From Carnimonas bestiolae (GTDB lineage Bacteria > Pseudomonadota > Gammaproteobacteria > Pseudomonadales > Halomonadaceae): a stretch of 64,000 nt of DNA. The translations under genes and the position numbers were made by a program. Below are positions 1 to 7,292 of the stretch, one piece after another. The stretch's first letter is position 1. The number at the start of each line of letters is the position of its first letter. The notes under the pieces were generated by a model that was given only the letters and a program-made list of their open reading frames with translations, was not told the DNA's origin and did not search any database. The DNA lies in the NCBI RefSeq assembly GCF_051251125.1, contig NZ_JBPCZL010000002.1; one strand, 5' to 3'.

Positions 1-191
1 GTTTCCAATTCATCTAGCTCAGCATGCCCAATCAGTTCGACTTCGAGGTCGGTACCCGTTAGCGCCAAACCGTCGCCACCCGCCATCAGCAGGACGTTGG
101 ACAGCACCGGCAGGGTCTGACGGCGCTCAACCACGCCAGCTACCAGACTTAGGGGCCGCAGTAGAGCTTCACGCGAGATGGAGAATTTCAT
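1..191 (-). CDS. dnaN: DNA polymerase III beta sliding clamp, N-terminal part (cut by window edge)
   Basis: Reading the minus strand from the ATG at 191 gives about 63 residues beginning MKFSISREALLRPLSLVAGV and continuing with ERRQTLPVLSNVLL, the conserved N-terminus of the ring-shaped clamp that tethers replicative polymerase to DNA. The rest lies beyond position 1. It follows dnaA in the same direction after a 113-base spacer, the classic dnaA-dnaN order. The short visible part is fully conserved and uninterrupted, so the call is firm although most of the protein is not visible. Confidence 0.95.
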   Translation of the reverse strand, partial: MKFSISREALLRPLSLVAGVVERRQTLPVLSNVLLMAGGDGLALTGTDLEVELIGHAELDELE

Positions 192-304
192 CGGAGCCAC
201 ACTCTCTTCTGTTGATCGTTGCAAGGATCGCTAGTCGCGATCATTACGGGCTAAACGGCTTGGGTCAATGCCTGCTGACATTCACCCGCTTGATTTTCTG
301 ATGA
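192..304 (-). promoter_or_regulatory. dnaA-dnaN spacer with clustered GATC sites
   Basis: This spacer separates the dnaA stop from the dnaN start. Three GATC sites fall within 29 bases (214-217, 226-229, 239-242). I see no consensus DnaA box here. It probably carries the dnaN ribosome binding region and perhaps a promoter. If the organism has Dam and SeqA, the GATC cluster could respond to methylation state, but that is inference. Confidence 0.35.
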
Positions 305-1765
305 TTAGCTGGTCAACAACCGCATCAGGTTCTTGTAGTCCTCACGAATGTCGGCGCTTTCTTCTCTCAGCGCGACCACCTTACGGCACGCGTGCAGCAC
401 CGTAGTGTGATCGCGCCCGCCGAAGGCATCGCCGATTTCAGGCAAGCTATGACTGGTGAGTTCCTTGGCCAGTGCCATTGCTACCTGACGCGGCCGCGCT
501 ACCGAGCGAGAGCGTCGCTTCGAGTGCAGGTCCGCCACCTTGATCTTGTAATACTCCGCCACAGTACGCTGAATATTATCGATGCCCACTTGTTTATCCT
601 GAAGCGCCAGCAAATCCTTGAGCGATTCACGGATGAACTCCTGGTCAATCGAGCGCCCCATGAAGTGGGAGTCAGCGATCACCTTTTTAAGCGCGCCTTC
701 CAGCTCACGCACGTTAGAGCGAATTTTCTGCGCAATGAAGAAGGCCGCATCGTGCGGAAGATCCACCTTCGACTGCTCGGCCTTTTTCATCAGAATGGCA
801 ACGCGCGTTTCGAGCTCAGGTGGCTCGATGGCAACGGTAAGCCCCCAGCCAAAGCGCGATTTCAGGCGCTCTTCTACCCCTGAAATTTCCTTGGGATAGC
901 GATCCGAGGTCAGAATCATCTGCTGACCGCCTTCAAGCAGCGCATTAAAGGTGTGGAAGAATTCTTCCTGAGAGCGCTCCTTGCCGGCGAAAAACTGAAT
1001 GTCGTCAATCAGTAACGCATCAACGCTGCGGTAAAAACGCTTGAAATCGTTGATGGCGTTAAGCTGCAATGCTTTCACCATGTCCGCCACGAAACGCTCG
1101 GAGTGCAGGTACACCACCTTGGCGTTTTCACGCAGTCCGGCCATGTGATTGCCCACCGCGTGCATCAGGTGCGTTTTACCCAGGCCGACGCCACCATAAA
1201 GAAACAGCGGGTTATAGGCACCGCCTGCATTTTCGGCAACCTGACGCGAGGCCGCGCGGGCTAGCTGGTTGGACTTACCCTCAACGAACGTGTCAAAGGT
1301 AAAGGAAGGATTCAGACCACTGGTGTGCTTGAGGCTACCCTCAACCTGCACCTCTCGGCCTTTGTCCTGCGCCGAAGAAGATTCTTCTGAGGGAGAAGAG
1401 GACACATCGACGTCTTCGGAGAAGGACGCGCGCGAAGGGCGACTGCGAATGACCGCAGGCGCTTCAGGTGCCGCTGGACGAGCAGGGCGCTGAGCGGCCG
1501 CTGGATTGGAAACGCTGCGACGACTACCGATGCCCAGTTGCACCTTGGGTGGCTTGCCAGGTGCGAGTTCACGCAGCACTTCATTGATACGCTTGAGAAA
1601 CTTATCGTTCACCCAGTCGCGTACAAAGCGGTTGGGCGCCAGTAGCACCAAATCGCCGGCGTCGCCTTCTTCGGCCTGAAGCGGGCGAACCCATGTATTG
1701 AACTGCTGAGAGCTAAGCTCATCCTGCAAACGTTCAAGGCATTGCTGCCATAGTGCAATCAACAC
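305..1765 (-). CDS. dnaA: Chromosomal replication initiator protein DnaA
   Basis: A 486-residue initiator ATPase that binds DnaA boxes and opens the origin. Domain I (about 1-80) has the family opening LWQQCLERLQDELSSQQFNTW. Domain II (about 80-150) is a low-complexity linker rich in Ala, Pro and Ser. The AAA+ domain III carries Walker A GGVGLGKTHL and Walker B LLIDDIQFF. Domain IV ends with the DnaA-box recognition signature GGRDHTTVLHACRKV. The start is a GTG (1763-1765). Replacing it with the next codon, TTG, would shift the N-terminus by only one residue. It is divergent from rpmH across a spacer with DnaA boxes, so autoregulation is likely. Length and motifs are normal for the family. 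Confidence 0.98.
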   Translation of the reverse strand: MLIALWQQCLERLQDELSSQQFNTWVRPLQAEEGDAGDLVLLAPNRFVRDWVNDKFLKRINEVLRELAPGKPPKVQLGIGSRRSVSNPAAAQRPARPAAPEAPAVIRSRPSRASFSEDVDVSSSPSEESSSAQDKGREVQVEGSLKHTSGLNPSFTFDTFVEGKSNQLARAASRQVAENAGGAYNPLFLYGGVGLGKTHLMHAVGNHMAGLRENAKVVYLHSERFVADMVKALQLNAINDFKRFYRSVDALLIDDIQFFAGKERSQEEFFHTFNALLEGGQQMILTSDRYPKEISGVEERLKSRFGWGLTVAIEPPELETRVAILMKKAEQSKVDLPHDAAFFIAQKIRSNVRELEGALKKVIADSHFMGRSIDQEFIRESLKDLLALQDKQVGIDNIQRTVAEYYKIKVADLHSKRRSRSVARPRQVAMALAKELTSHSLPEIGDAFGGRDHTTVLHACRKVVALREESADIREDYKNLMRLLTS

Positions 1766-2249
1766 GCTAATTCTTCATCCTGATAACTGCCAGTGATCTG
1801 TACCTGCCGCAGCGCTAACACTGTGGATATCGCTACGCTCAAGAGAGCCGTCCACCACGCATACCTTGTTGAATCGGCGGCATTTCGCGTAATGCCGCAC
1901 CAGCGCTGTAAAATCGGCACGGAACAAGTAGTGTATCGACCCTCACGCCAGTTATCCACACCCAAAGGAATTAATCAGGCTGTGAATAACCTAGGCAAAA
2001 AAGCGCCTGAATCTGTGCTTTCTCACTTCTGAACAAGAAATGAGCAGCTTATGCATACGTCACTACCAGCTTATCCACAGTGTTTTGCACACTGAACGGA
2101 CAGAAATTGCGCAAAATACGTGCGATAACGCACAGAAAAATTGCGTCACTGCGCCGGATTCTCTAAAATCCCCGCTCTTGACATTCCCGAGGGGTGCTTT
2201 TTCTCTCGGAATTTTTCCATCCTTCCCTTCTTAGCTGAGGAAAGACGCA
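1766..2249. other. dnaA-rpmH divergent spacer with DnaA boxes (candidate oriC)
   Basis: No gene is seen in this 484-base spacer. It holds two perfect DnaA boxes TTATCCACA on the plus strand (1952-1960, 2071-2079) and two one-mismatch boxes on the minus strand (TGTGGATAT 1822-1830; TGTGAATAA 1981-1989). An inverted repeat GCGGCATT / AATGCCGC (1877-1884, 1891-1898) lies on the dnaA-proximal side. In Pseudomonas the functional origin sits in exactly this dnaA-rpmH interval. The same boxes could instead serve only dnaA autoregulation, because a rival candidate lies before mnmG at 45.4-46.2 kb. Genes on both sides point away from this site, which favours it as the origin. Confidence 0.6.
2141..2169 (+). 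promoter_or_regulatory. Probable sigma-70 promoter of rpmH-rnpA
   Basis: A TTGCGT element (2141-2146) and a TAAAAT element (2164-2169) are separated by 17 bases, the optimal sigma-70 spacing, about 80 bases before the rpmH start. It lies downstream of the DnaA box at 2071-2079. The assignment rests on sequence match only. Confidence 0.55.
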
Positions 2250-2384
2250 ATGAAACGTACATTCCAGCCCAGCGTACTGAAACGTAAGCGCAACCACGGT
2301 TTCCGCGCTCGCATGGCTACCAAACGCGGCCGTCAGGTTATCGCTCGTCGTCGCGCCAAAGGCCGTAAACGCCTGAGCGCCTAA
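2250..2384 (+). CDS. rpmH: 50S ribosomal protein L34
   Basis: A 44-residue, very basic protein starting MKRTFQPSVLKRKRNHGFRA and ending KGRKRLSA, matching L34 over its whole length. It is a structural component of the large ribosomal subunit. TGAGGAAAG provides the ribosome binding site about 6 bases upstream of the ATG. It begins the rpmH-rnpA-yidC block that conventionally lies opposite dnaA. Confidence 0.98.
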   Translation: MKRTFQPSVLKRKRNHGFRARMATKRGRQVIARRRAKGRKRLSA

Positions 2385-2416
2385 GTGTTGTAAAGCGAAG
2401 GGGCAATTGCCTCTCT

Positions 2417-2815
2417 ATGGCAGAGCAAACAGCAGATCGCCGCTTCCCGCGCAGTATGAGAATACTGTCGAGCCGGGAATATGGGCATGTTTTTGAAGCA
2501 GCGTGCTTCAAGATTCACGGAAAAGGGCTTTTAGCACTGGCGTGCCCAAACAGCTGCGGACATGTGCGAGTGGGCCTGGTGTTCAGTCGCAAAAACATGA
2601 AACGCGCTGTGGATCGCAACCTGCTGAAGCGCCTGACCCGGGAGTCTATTCGCCTGCGCCAGCATCGCTTACCGGCGGTCGACATTGTGGTGTTGTCCCG
2701 CCGTGGCGTTACCGAGCTGGATAGAACCACGCTGGCGCAGCAGCTGTCAGGCATGTGGCGACGATTGGAAAAGGACGCGCAGAAGCGCGCACTTGCTAAC
2801 GCGCAGACAGCCTGA
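2417..2815 (+). CDS. rnpA: Ribonuclease P protein component
   Basis: A 132-residue basic protein that assists the catalytic RNase P RNA in maturing the 5' ends of tRNAs. The RNase P signature is present as VDRNLLKRLTRES in the middle of the protein, preceded by the family segment HVRVGLVFSRK. It follows rpmH after 32 bases, so the two are probably co-transcribed. The RNA partner gene is not in the window. The C-terminus (ALANAQTA) is variable in the family. Confidence 0.95.
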   Translation: MAEQTADRRFPRSMRILSSREYGHVFEAACFKIHGKGLLALACPNSCGHVRVGLVFSRKNMKRAVDRNLLKRLTRESIRLRQHRLPAVDIVVLSRRGVTELDRTTLAQQLSGMWRRLEKDAQKRALANAQTA

Positions 2816-3225
2816 CGGCATTTGCTTTTTCGCTGAACACACCGTGACAAGGCCAGACCGACGCGCACGCGCTGGATAGGGTCGCACCCTCTGGTGAACG
2901 TAACCGATCGGTCACGCTGGCTTGATAAACAACATCGAAGGTCAGCTATCGGAATCCCCGCTTTGAGCGCCGAAACCGCGACGCTGACAACAACGCAGTA
3001 AAAGGTAGGCGAAAGCAGCCTTCTTCCCGCCATCTTCTGCCTGCAAAACGCCGAAAACGTGTTTTGTGCCTATCGCCAAGAGTTTCATTTGAGGCGCCCA
3101 GGGATGGTCGATAACATGGCACGCTGATCGTCGGCTATGCTGTCGAGCACACTCCTATGCAGGGCTGTACTCGCTAGCCAGCAGCGCTCATTCGCCAAGC
3201 CACTTCTTACCGGGCATATTCCTAC
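2816..3225 (+). other. Spacer between rnpA and yidC; no yidD recognised
   Basis: Most gammaproteobacteria carry the small membrane-insertion gene yidD here. I searched the three plus-strand frames by eye for its CRF-PTCS-Y and GG-DPVP signatures and found neither. The open frames on both strands in this 410-base stretch resemble no protein I know. It may be a regulatory leader for yidC or the site of a lost yidD. Confidence 0.4.
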
Positions 3226-4902
3226 ATGGACTTCAAACGCATCATCATCCTGATTCCGCTGGCAGTGCTCGCCTATCTGCTAGTGGTCCAGTGGAACAAG
3301 GATTACCACCAGCCGGATCAGGAACAACAGGCAAGCCAGAAAACCGAGCAACACTCGGATGAATCACACCAGCCTGATGATGTGCTCAAGGCGCCTGAAT
3401 CAACGGCAGACCGAGCCTCTCAGCCGCTTGATCAGGGGCAGCAAAGCGATCAGCAGCCGGCCAACAGCTCACTGATCAGCGTTGCTACTGATGTGCTGAA
3501 TCTGCGCATCGATCCGCGCGGTGGCGATATCGTTTATGCCGCATTGCCCCAGCAGTCGCAGGCTCTTCATTCCGATAAGCCTTTTGTGCTGCTTGCTGAT
3601 AGCAAATCGCTGCATTACGTCGCACGCTCGGGCCTGCAGATCAAAAATCACCCTGGCCGCTTGCAGTTCAGCTCCGACCAGACCGATTACCGGCTCTCTC
3701 CCGACCAGAAGCAGCTGATCGTTGACCTGCACGCCAACGTCGATGGCGCGCGAATCACCAAGCGCTTTACCTTCGACACCGGCTCCTATGCCGTCAAGGT
3801 CAGCTATCAGGTCGATAACCAGGGCAGCAATCCGCTGGACGTTCGCATCATTGGCCAATTGGTCCGCGATCAATCTGCTGACCCCACCGAAAGCCACGGT
3901 ATGGGCATGCGCTCCTACCTGGGGGCCGCGTTCTCAAGCCCGGATAACAGCTACGAAAAAGTAAGCTTCGAAGATCTGCGCGACAATCGCTTTACCGAGC
4001 GCAGCGCTGAAGGCGGCTGGGTCGCGATGATTCAGCACTACTTCGTAAGCGCCTGGGTGCCAGAGGACAACCAGAAGAACCTCTATTACGGCAACAAGGA
4101 CTCCAAGGGCCGTAGCGTTGCCGCCTTCGCAGGGCCCGAACAGCAGATCGCCGCGGGCAGCAATGGCGAAATGAATGCAACGCTATACGTTGGTCCGAAA
4201 CTGCGTAATCAGCTGCTGGCGACGGCGCCCAACCTTCAGTTGACCGTTGACTATGGCTGGCTATGGTTCTTGGCAACGCCGCTGTTCTGGCTGCTATCGA
4301 AGATTCACGCGCTGGTCGGCAACTGGGGCTGGTCAATCATCCTGCTGACGTGTGTGGTCAAGATTATCCTGCTACCGCTTTCCGCCAAGGCATACAAATC
4401 GATGGCGAAAATGCGCAAGCTGGGCCCGCAGATGCAGCGCATCCGCGAACAGCATGGCGATGATCGTCAGAAGATGTCGCAGGAGATGATGAAGTTCTAC
4501 CAGAAAGAGAAGATCAACCCGCTGGGCGGCTGTTTGCCGATGGTCATCCAGATGCCGGTGTTCATCTCGCTTTACTGGATGCTGATGGAATCCGTTGAGC
4601 TGCGCCATTCGCCCTTCATGCTGTGGGTGCAGGACTTGTCGGCCATGGATCCGCTGTTCATTTTGCCAATCATCATGGGGCTGTCGATGTTCCTGCAGCA
4701 GCAGCTAAACCCGACGCCGCCCGATCCCACTCAGGCCAAGCTGATGAAGATGCTCCCGATTGTCTTCACCTTCTTCTTCCTGTGGTTCCCGGCAGGTCTG
4801 GTGCTGTACTGGATCACCAACAACGTGCTCTCGATTGCTCAGCAGTACTTCATTACCAAGCAAATCGAGAAAAACGATGCCAAGCGCGACGCTCGCTCCT
4901 GA
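3226..4902 (+). CDS. yidC: Membrane protein insertase YidC
   Basis: A 558-residue inner-membrane insertase/chaperone (Oxa1/Alb3 family) that inserts and folds membrane proteins, alone or with SecYEG. The N-terminal signal-anchor (MDFKRIIILIPLAVLAYLLV) is followed by a polar Gln/Asp-rich stretch (about 28-85) and the large periplasmic beta-sandwich (about 85-340) of gram-negative YidC. The conserved five-helix core follows, with GWSIILLTCVVKIILLPLSAK and the amphipathic loop KINPLGGCLPMVIQMPVFISL written here only as landmarks (KINPLGGCLPM; MPVFISLYWM). The C-terminus WITNNVLSIAQQYFITK is typical. A strong terminator follows at 4925. Confidence 0.97.
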   Translation: MDFKRIIILIPLAVLAYLLVVQWNKDYHQPDQEQQASQKTEQHSDESHQPDDVLKAPESTADRASQPLDQGQQSDQQPANSSLISVATDVLNLRIDPRGGDIVYAALPQQSQALHSDKPFVLLADSKSLHYVARSGLQIKNHPGRLQFSSDQTDYRLSPDQKQLIVDLHANVDGARITKRFTFDTGSYAVKVSYQVDNQGSNPLDVRIIGQLVRDQSADPTESHGMGMRSYLGAAFSSPDNSYEKVSFEDLRDNRFTERSAEGGWVAMIQHYFVSAWVPEDNQKNLYYGNKDSKGRSVAAFAGPEQQIAAGSNGEMNATLYVGPKLRNQLLATAPNLQLTVDYGWLWFLATPLFWLLSKIHALVGNWGWSIILLTCVVKIILLPLSAKAYKSMAKMRKLGPQMQRIREQHGDDRQKMSQEMMKFYQKEKINPLGGCLPMVIQMPVFISLYWMLMESVELRHSPFMLWVQDLSAMDPLFILPIIMGLSMFLQQQLNPTPPDPTQAKLMKMLPIVFTFFFLWFPAGLVLYWITNNVLSIAQQYFITKQIEKNDAKRDARS

Positions 4903-4924
4903 TTCTGGCAACGAGCGCTACCAG

Positions 4925-4953
4925 AAAACCGGCCCTTCGGGGCCGGTTTTTTT
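4925..4953 (+). terminator. Rho-independent terminator after yidC
   Basis: Perfect 11-base arms AAAACCGGCCC (4925-4935) and GGGCCGGTTTT (4940-4950) enclose a TTCG tetraloop and run into a T tract. It ends the rpmH-rnpA-yidC unit and leaves the next gene with its own promoter. Confidence 0.9.
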
Positions 4954-5062
4954 ATGCGTGAAAGCCTGCCGAGCGCTAATCAACGCAAAGGCTCTATGGC
5001 GAGGATTGCTCACCAATAGCTCACCAATTCAACAGAGTAACGGCATAAATGAATCTCTATAA

Positions 5063-5088
5063 CAATAATTAACCATTGTTAATTATTG
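5063..5088. promoter_or_regulatory. AT-rich perfect inverted repeat before the split-barrel gene
   Basis: CAATAATTAAC (5063-5073) and GTTAATTATTG (5078-5088) are perfect 11-base arms around a CATT centre, ending 50 bases before the ATG at 5139. The low GC content and lack of a T tract argue against a terminator. Its place just upstream of a gene suggests an operator for an unknown dimeric regulator. Confidence 0.45.
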
Positions 5089-5138
5089 GTCGCGTGGTAG
5101 ATTTGGGTTCTACGTTTCACTAACCGAGTTTTGCGACC

Positions 5139-5540
5139 ATGAATAAACTTACCGACGCCATGAAACAAATGCTGGCAACCCAACTTCCCATCCAGGCAAC
5201 AGTAGGGGAAGACGGCCTGCCTGATATCGGCCCTAAGCGCTCGCTCAGGGTCTACGACGATCAAACACTGATTTACAACGAAAATACCGGCGGCCAAACG
5301 CTCAATAACATTCGCAACGGCTCGAAGATTGCCGTCGCGGTGATTGATCGCGAAGCCTTGGACGGCTTTCGTTTCATCGGTGAGCCAGAGCTATTTACGT
5401 CGGGCGAGCCGTACCAGAACGCCCTCGAATTTGCGCGCAACAACGGCATGAAAGAGCCCAAGTGCGCGGTGCTTATCCACATTGGCATCATCTACACACT
5501 GAAGTCAGGCCCCACTGCGGGCAAGCGTATCGACCAGTAG
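5139..5540 (+). CDS. Pyridoxamine 5'-phosphate oxidase-family flavin split-barrel protein
   Basis: A 133-residue protein with the small FMN-binding split-barrel fold. The opening (LPIQATVGEDGLPDIGPKRSL) resembles the strand-turn-strand of the family. It continues with the phosphate-binding style strand TLNNIRNGSKIAVAVID and the strand GFRFIGEPELFTSGEPY. Members of this size are usually uncharacterised flavin or haem-binding proteins, not the vitamin B6 enzyme PdxH, which is longer. It stands alone between the yidC terminator and mnmE, with a perfect inverted repeat 50 bases upstream. No substrate can be assigned. Confidence 0.75.
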   Translation: MNKLTDAMKQMLATQLPIQATVGEDGLPDIGPKRSLRVYDDQTLIYNENTGGQTLNNIRNGSKIAVAVIDREALDGFRFIGEPELFTSGEPYQNALEFARNNGMKEPKCAVLIHIGIIYTLKSGPTAGKRIDQ

Positions 5541-5783
5541 CGCTTATACGACGACGAGACTATTTGCCGCTTGGTGATGCCGGTCTTTTCCCGGGCATTA
5601 CTGGCGGCATTACGCGGCGATCAATCGACGTCTTCCAGTAGCGTTCACCTGGTCACATTCGAATGCCCTTTGCCGCATCATCCAATAGACGAACAAACTG
5701 CGTTCAGTATCCAGCTTTCTTTGTGGTATCTCATCGCTGCCCGTTATCATAGCGCTACCATTTGACGTTTCGCTGGATACACC

Positions 5784-7175
5784 ATGACCACTGCCGCTCG
5801 CGCGCCCTCCGCTCACCTTGATCGCGACACCATCTGCGCCCAGGCCACGCCTCCCGGCAGAGGTGGGGTAGGTATTGTGCGCATTTCCGGGCCCCTGACC
5901 GCGGCATTGGCGGAAGCAATCCTGGGCTACAGCCCCAGGCCCCGGCACGCACACTATGGTCCGTTCTTCGCAGCCGACGGCGATCACATTGATCAAGGCG
6001 TTGCGCTCTATTTTCCGGGGCCGCATTCATTCACCGGAGAAGACGTGCTGGAGCTTCAGGCTCACGGAGGGCCTGTCATTATTGATTGGCTGCTGGAGCG
6101 CAGCATGGAGCTGGGTGCCCGCCTGGCGCGTCCCGGAGAATTCTCAGAGCGCGCCTTCCTGAACGATAAGCTGGACTTGGCTCAGGCTGAGGCAATCAGC
6201 GACTTGATCGAAGCAAGCTCGCGCGCGGCCGCAACCAATGCGCTGCGCTCATTGGACGGTGAGTTTTCGAGCCGCGTACAGGCGTTGGTGCAATCGCTGA
6301 TTGAGCTGCGGGTATATGTCGAGGCGGCCATCGATTTTCCCGAGGAAGAGATTGATTTCATCGGTGATGGTGTCGTCGCTTCGCGACTGAACGACGTTCG
6401 CGAACGCTTGCAGGCCGTTACCGCCGCCGCAGCCCAAGGCTCGCTGATGCGAGAGGGTATGCACGTGGTGATTGCGGGACGCCCCAATGCCGGTAAATCA
6501 AGCCTGCTGAACGCGCTCACCCAGCGCGATAGCGCCATCGTGACCGATATCGCGGGCACCACGCGAGATGTCTTGCGCGAGCATATCCACATCGATGGCA
6601 TGCCGCTGCACTTGATCGATACCGCGGGGCTGCGCGATACGCCTGATGCCGTCGAGCGGATTGGGGTACAGCGCGCCTGGGCGGAAATCGAGAAGGCCGA
6701 CCGCGTGCTGCTGTTGGTCGACGCCAGCGAAACGGACTCGCTCGATCCGCTGACGATCTGGCCGGAATTCGTCGAGCGTTTACCGGCCCCTGAACGGCTC
6801 ACGCTGGTGCGCAACAAAATCGACGTAACGGACGAATCGCCCAGCAGCAGCTTATCCACAGCCCCTCCCGTGATTCGCATTTCCGCCCGCGAAGGTCGAG
6901 GTGTGGATAACCTGAAAGCGCATCTCAAGCAGGTAATGGGCTATCAAGCGACCAGCGAAGGGCAGTTCTCCGCACGACGTCGCCACCTCGAAGCGCTCCA
7001 GCGTGCGTCTGATGCGCTGGACACCGGCCATCGCCAGCTCACCGAAGGCGGTGCCGGAGAGCTACTCGCTGAAGATTTGCGCGCTGCTCAGGAAGCGCTC
7101 GGCGAAATTACCGGTGAATTTACCGCCGACGACCTGCTCGGCGAGATTTTCGGCAGCTTCTGTATTGGCAAGTAA
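5784..7175 (+). CDS. mnmE: tRNA uridine-5-carboxymethylaminomethyl(34) GTPase MnmE
   Basis: A 463-residue, potassium-activated GTPase that works with MnmG to modify the wobble uridine of certain tRNAs. The N-terminal folate-binding domain begins DTICAQATPPGRGGVGIVRI. The inserted G domain has the P-loop AGRPNAGKSSLLNAL, the switch DTAGLRDT and the base-recognition motif NKID. The C-terminus keeps the catalytic CIGK. The start ATG follows a 243-base spacer with no other gene. Its usual neighbour mnmG is about 39 kb away here. The 3' part of the coding sequence contains two perfect DnaA boxes (6852-6910). Confidence 0.97.
   Translation: MTTAARAPSAHLDRDTICAQATPPGRGGVGIVRISGPLTAALAEAILGYSPRPRHAHYGPFFAADGDHIDQGVALYFPGPHSFTGEDVLELQAHGGPVIIDWLLERSMELGARLARPGEFSERAFLNDKLDLAQAEAISDLIEASSRAAATNALRSLDGEFSSRVQALVQSLIELRVYVEAAIDFPEEEIDFIGDGVVASRLNDVRERLQAVTAAAAQGSLMREGMHVVIAGRPNAGKSSLLNALTQRDSAIVTDIAGTTRDVLREHIHIDGMPLHLIDTAGLRDTPDAVERIGVQRAWAEIEKADRVLLLVDASETDSLDPLTIWPEFVERLPAPERLTLVRNKIDVTDESPSSSLSTAPPVIRISAREGRGVDNLKAHLKQVMGYQATSEGQFSARRRHLEALQRASDALDTGHRQLTEGGAGELLAEDLRAAQEALGEITGEFTADDLLGEIFGSFCIGK
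6852..6910. promoter_or_regulatory. Pair of opposed perfect DnaA boxes inside mnmE
   Basis: TTATCCACA at 6852-6860 (plus) and TGTGGATAA at 6902-6910 (minus) are both perfect 9-mer DnaA boxes, separated by 41 bases and facing each other within the mnmE coding sequence. They could titrate DnaA near the origin. They may also be coincidental codon content (for example Leu-Ser-Thr and Val-Asp-Asn). Confidence 0.45.
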
Positions 7176-7221
7176 AGCAGAACCTGGCGACATCTGTTGA
7201 GCGCGCCACTCTTTTTCCGTT

Positions 7222-7239
7222 CCGTCAATGAACTGTCAC
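7222..7239 (+). promoter_or_regulatory. Pho-box-like site before the phosphatase autotransporter
   Basis: CCGTCAA (7222-7228), a 4-base spacer TGAA and CTGTCAC (7233-7239) reproduce the 7-4-7 layout of the PhoB box. The second half is a full match to CTGTCAC/T and the first matches 5 of 7. It ends 53 bases before the ATG, suggesting phosphate-starvation control of the acid phosphatase. Confidence 0.55.
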
Positions 7240-7292
7240 TTGCACACGTTAGCGTTTAGCGCGGGATACCACTGACGGGAACGGAACATACA

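Noticed and set aside
392..883. Plus-strand open frame opposite dnaA
   Set aside because: It is antisense to conserved dnaA coding sequence and has no recognisable domain. The same reasoning was applied to all other frames opposite clear genes.
5541..5783. Possible extra gene between the split-barrel gene and mnmE
   Set aside because: Open frames on both strands are short, overlap mnmE antisense or lack any protein-like pattern.
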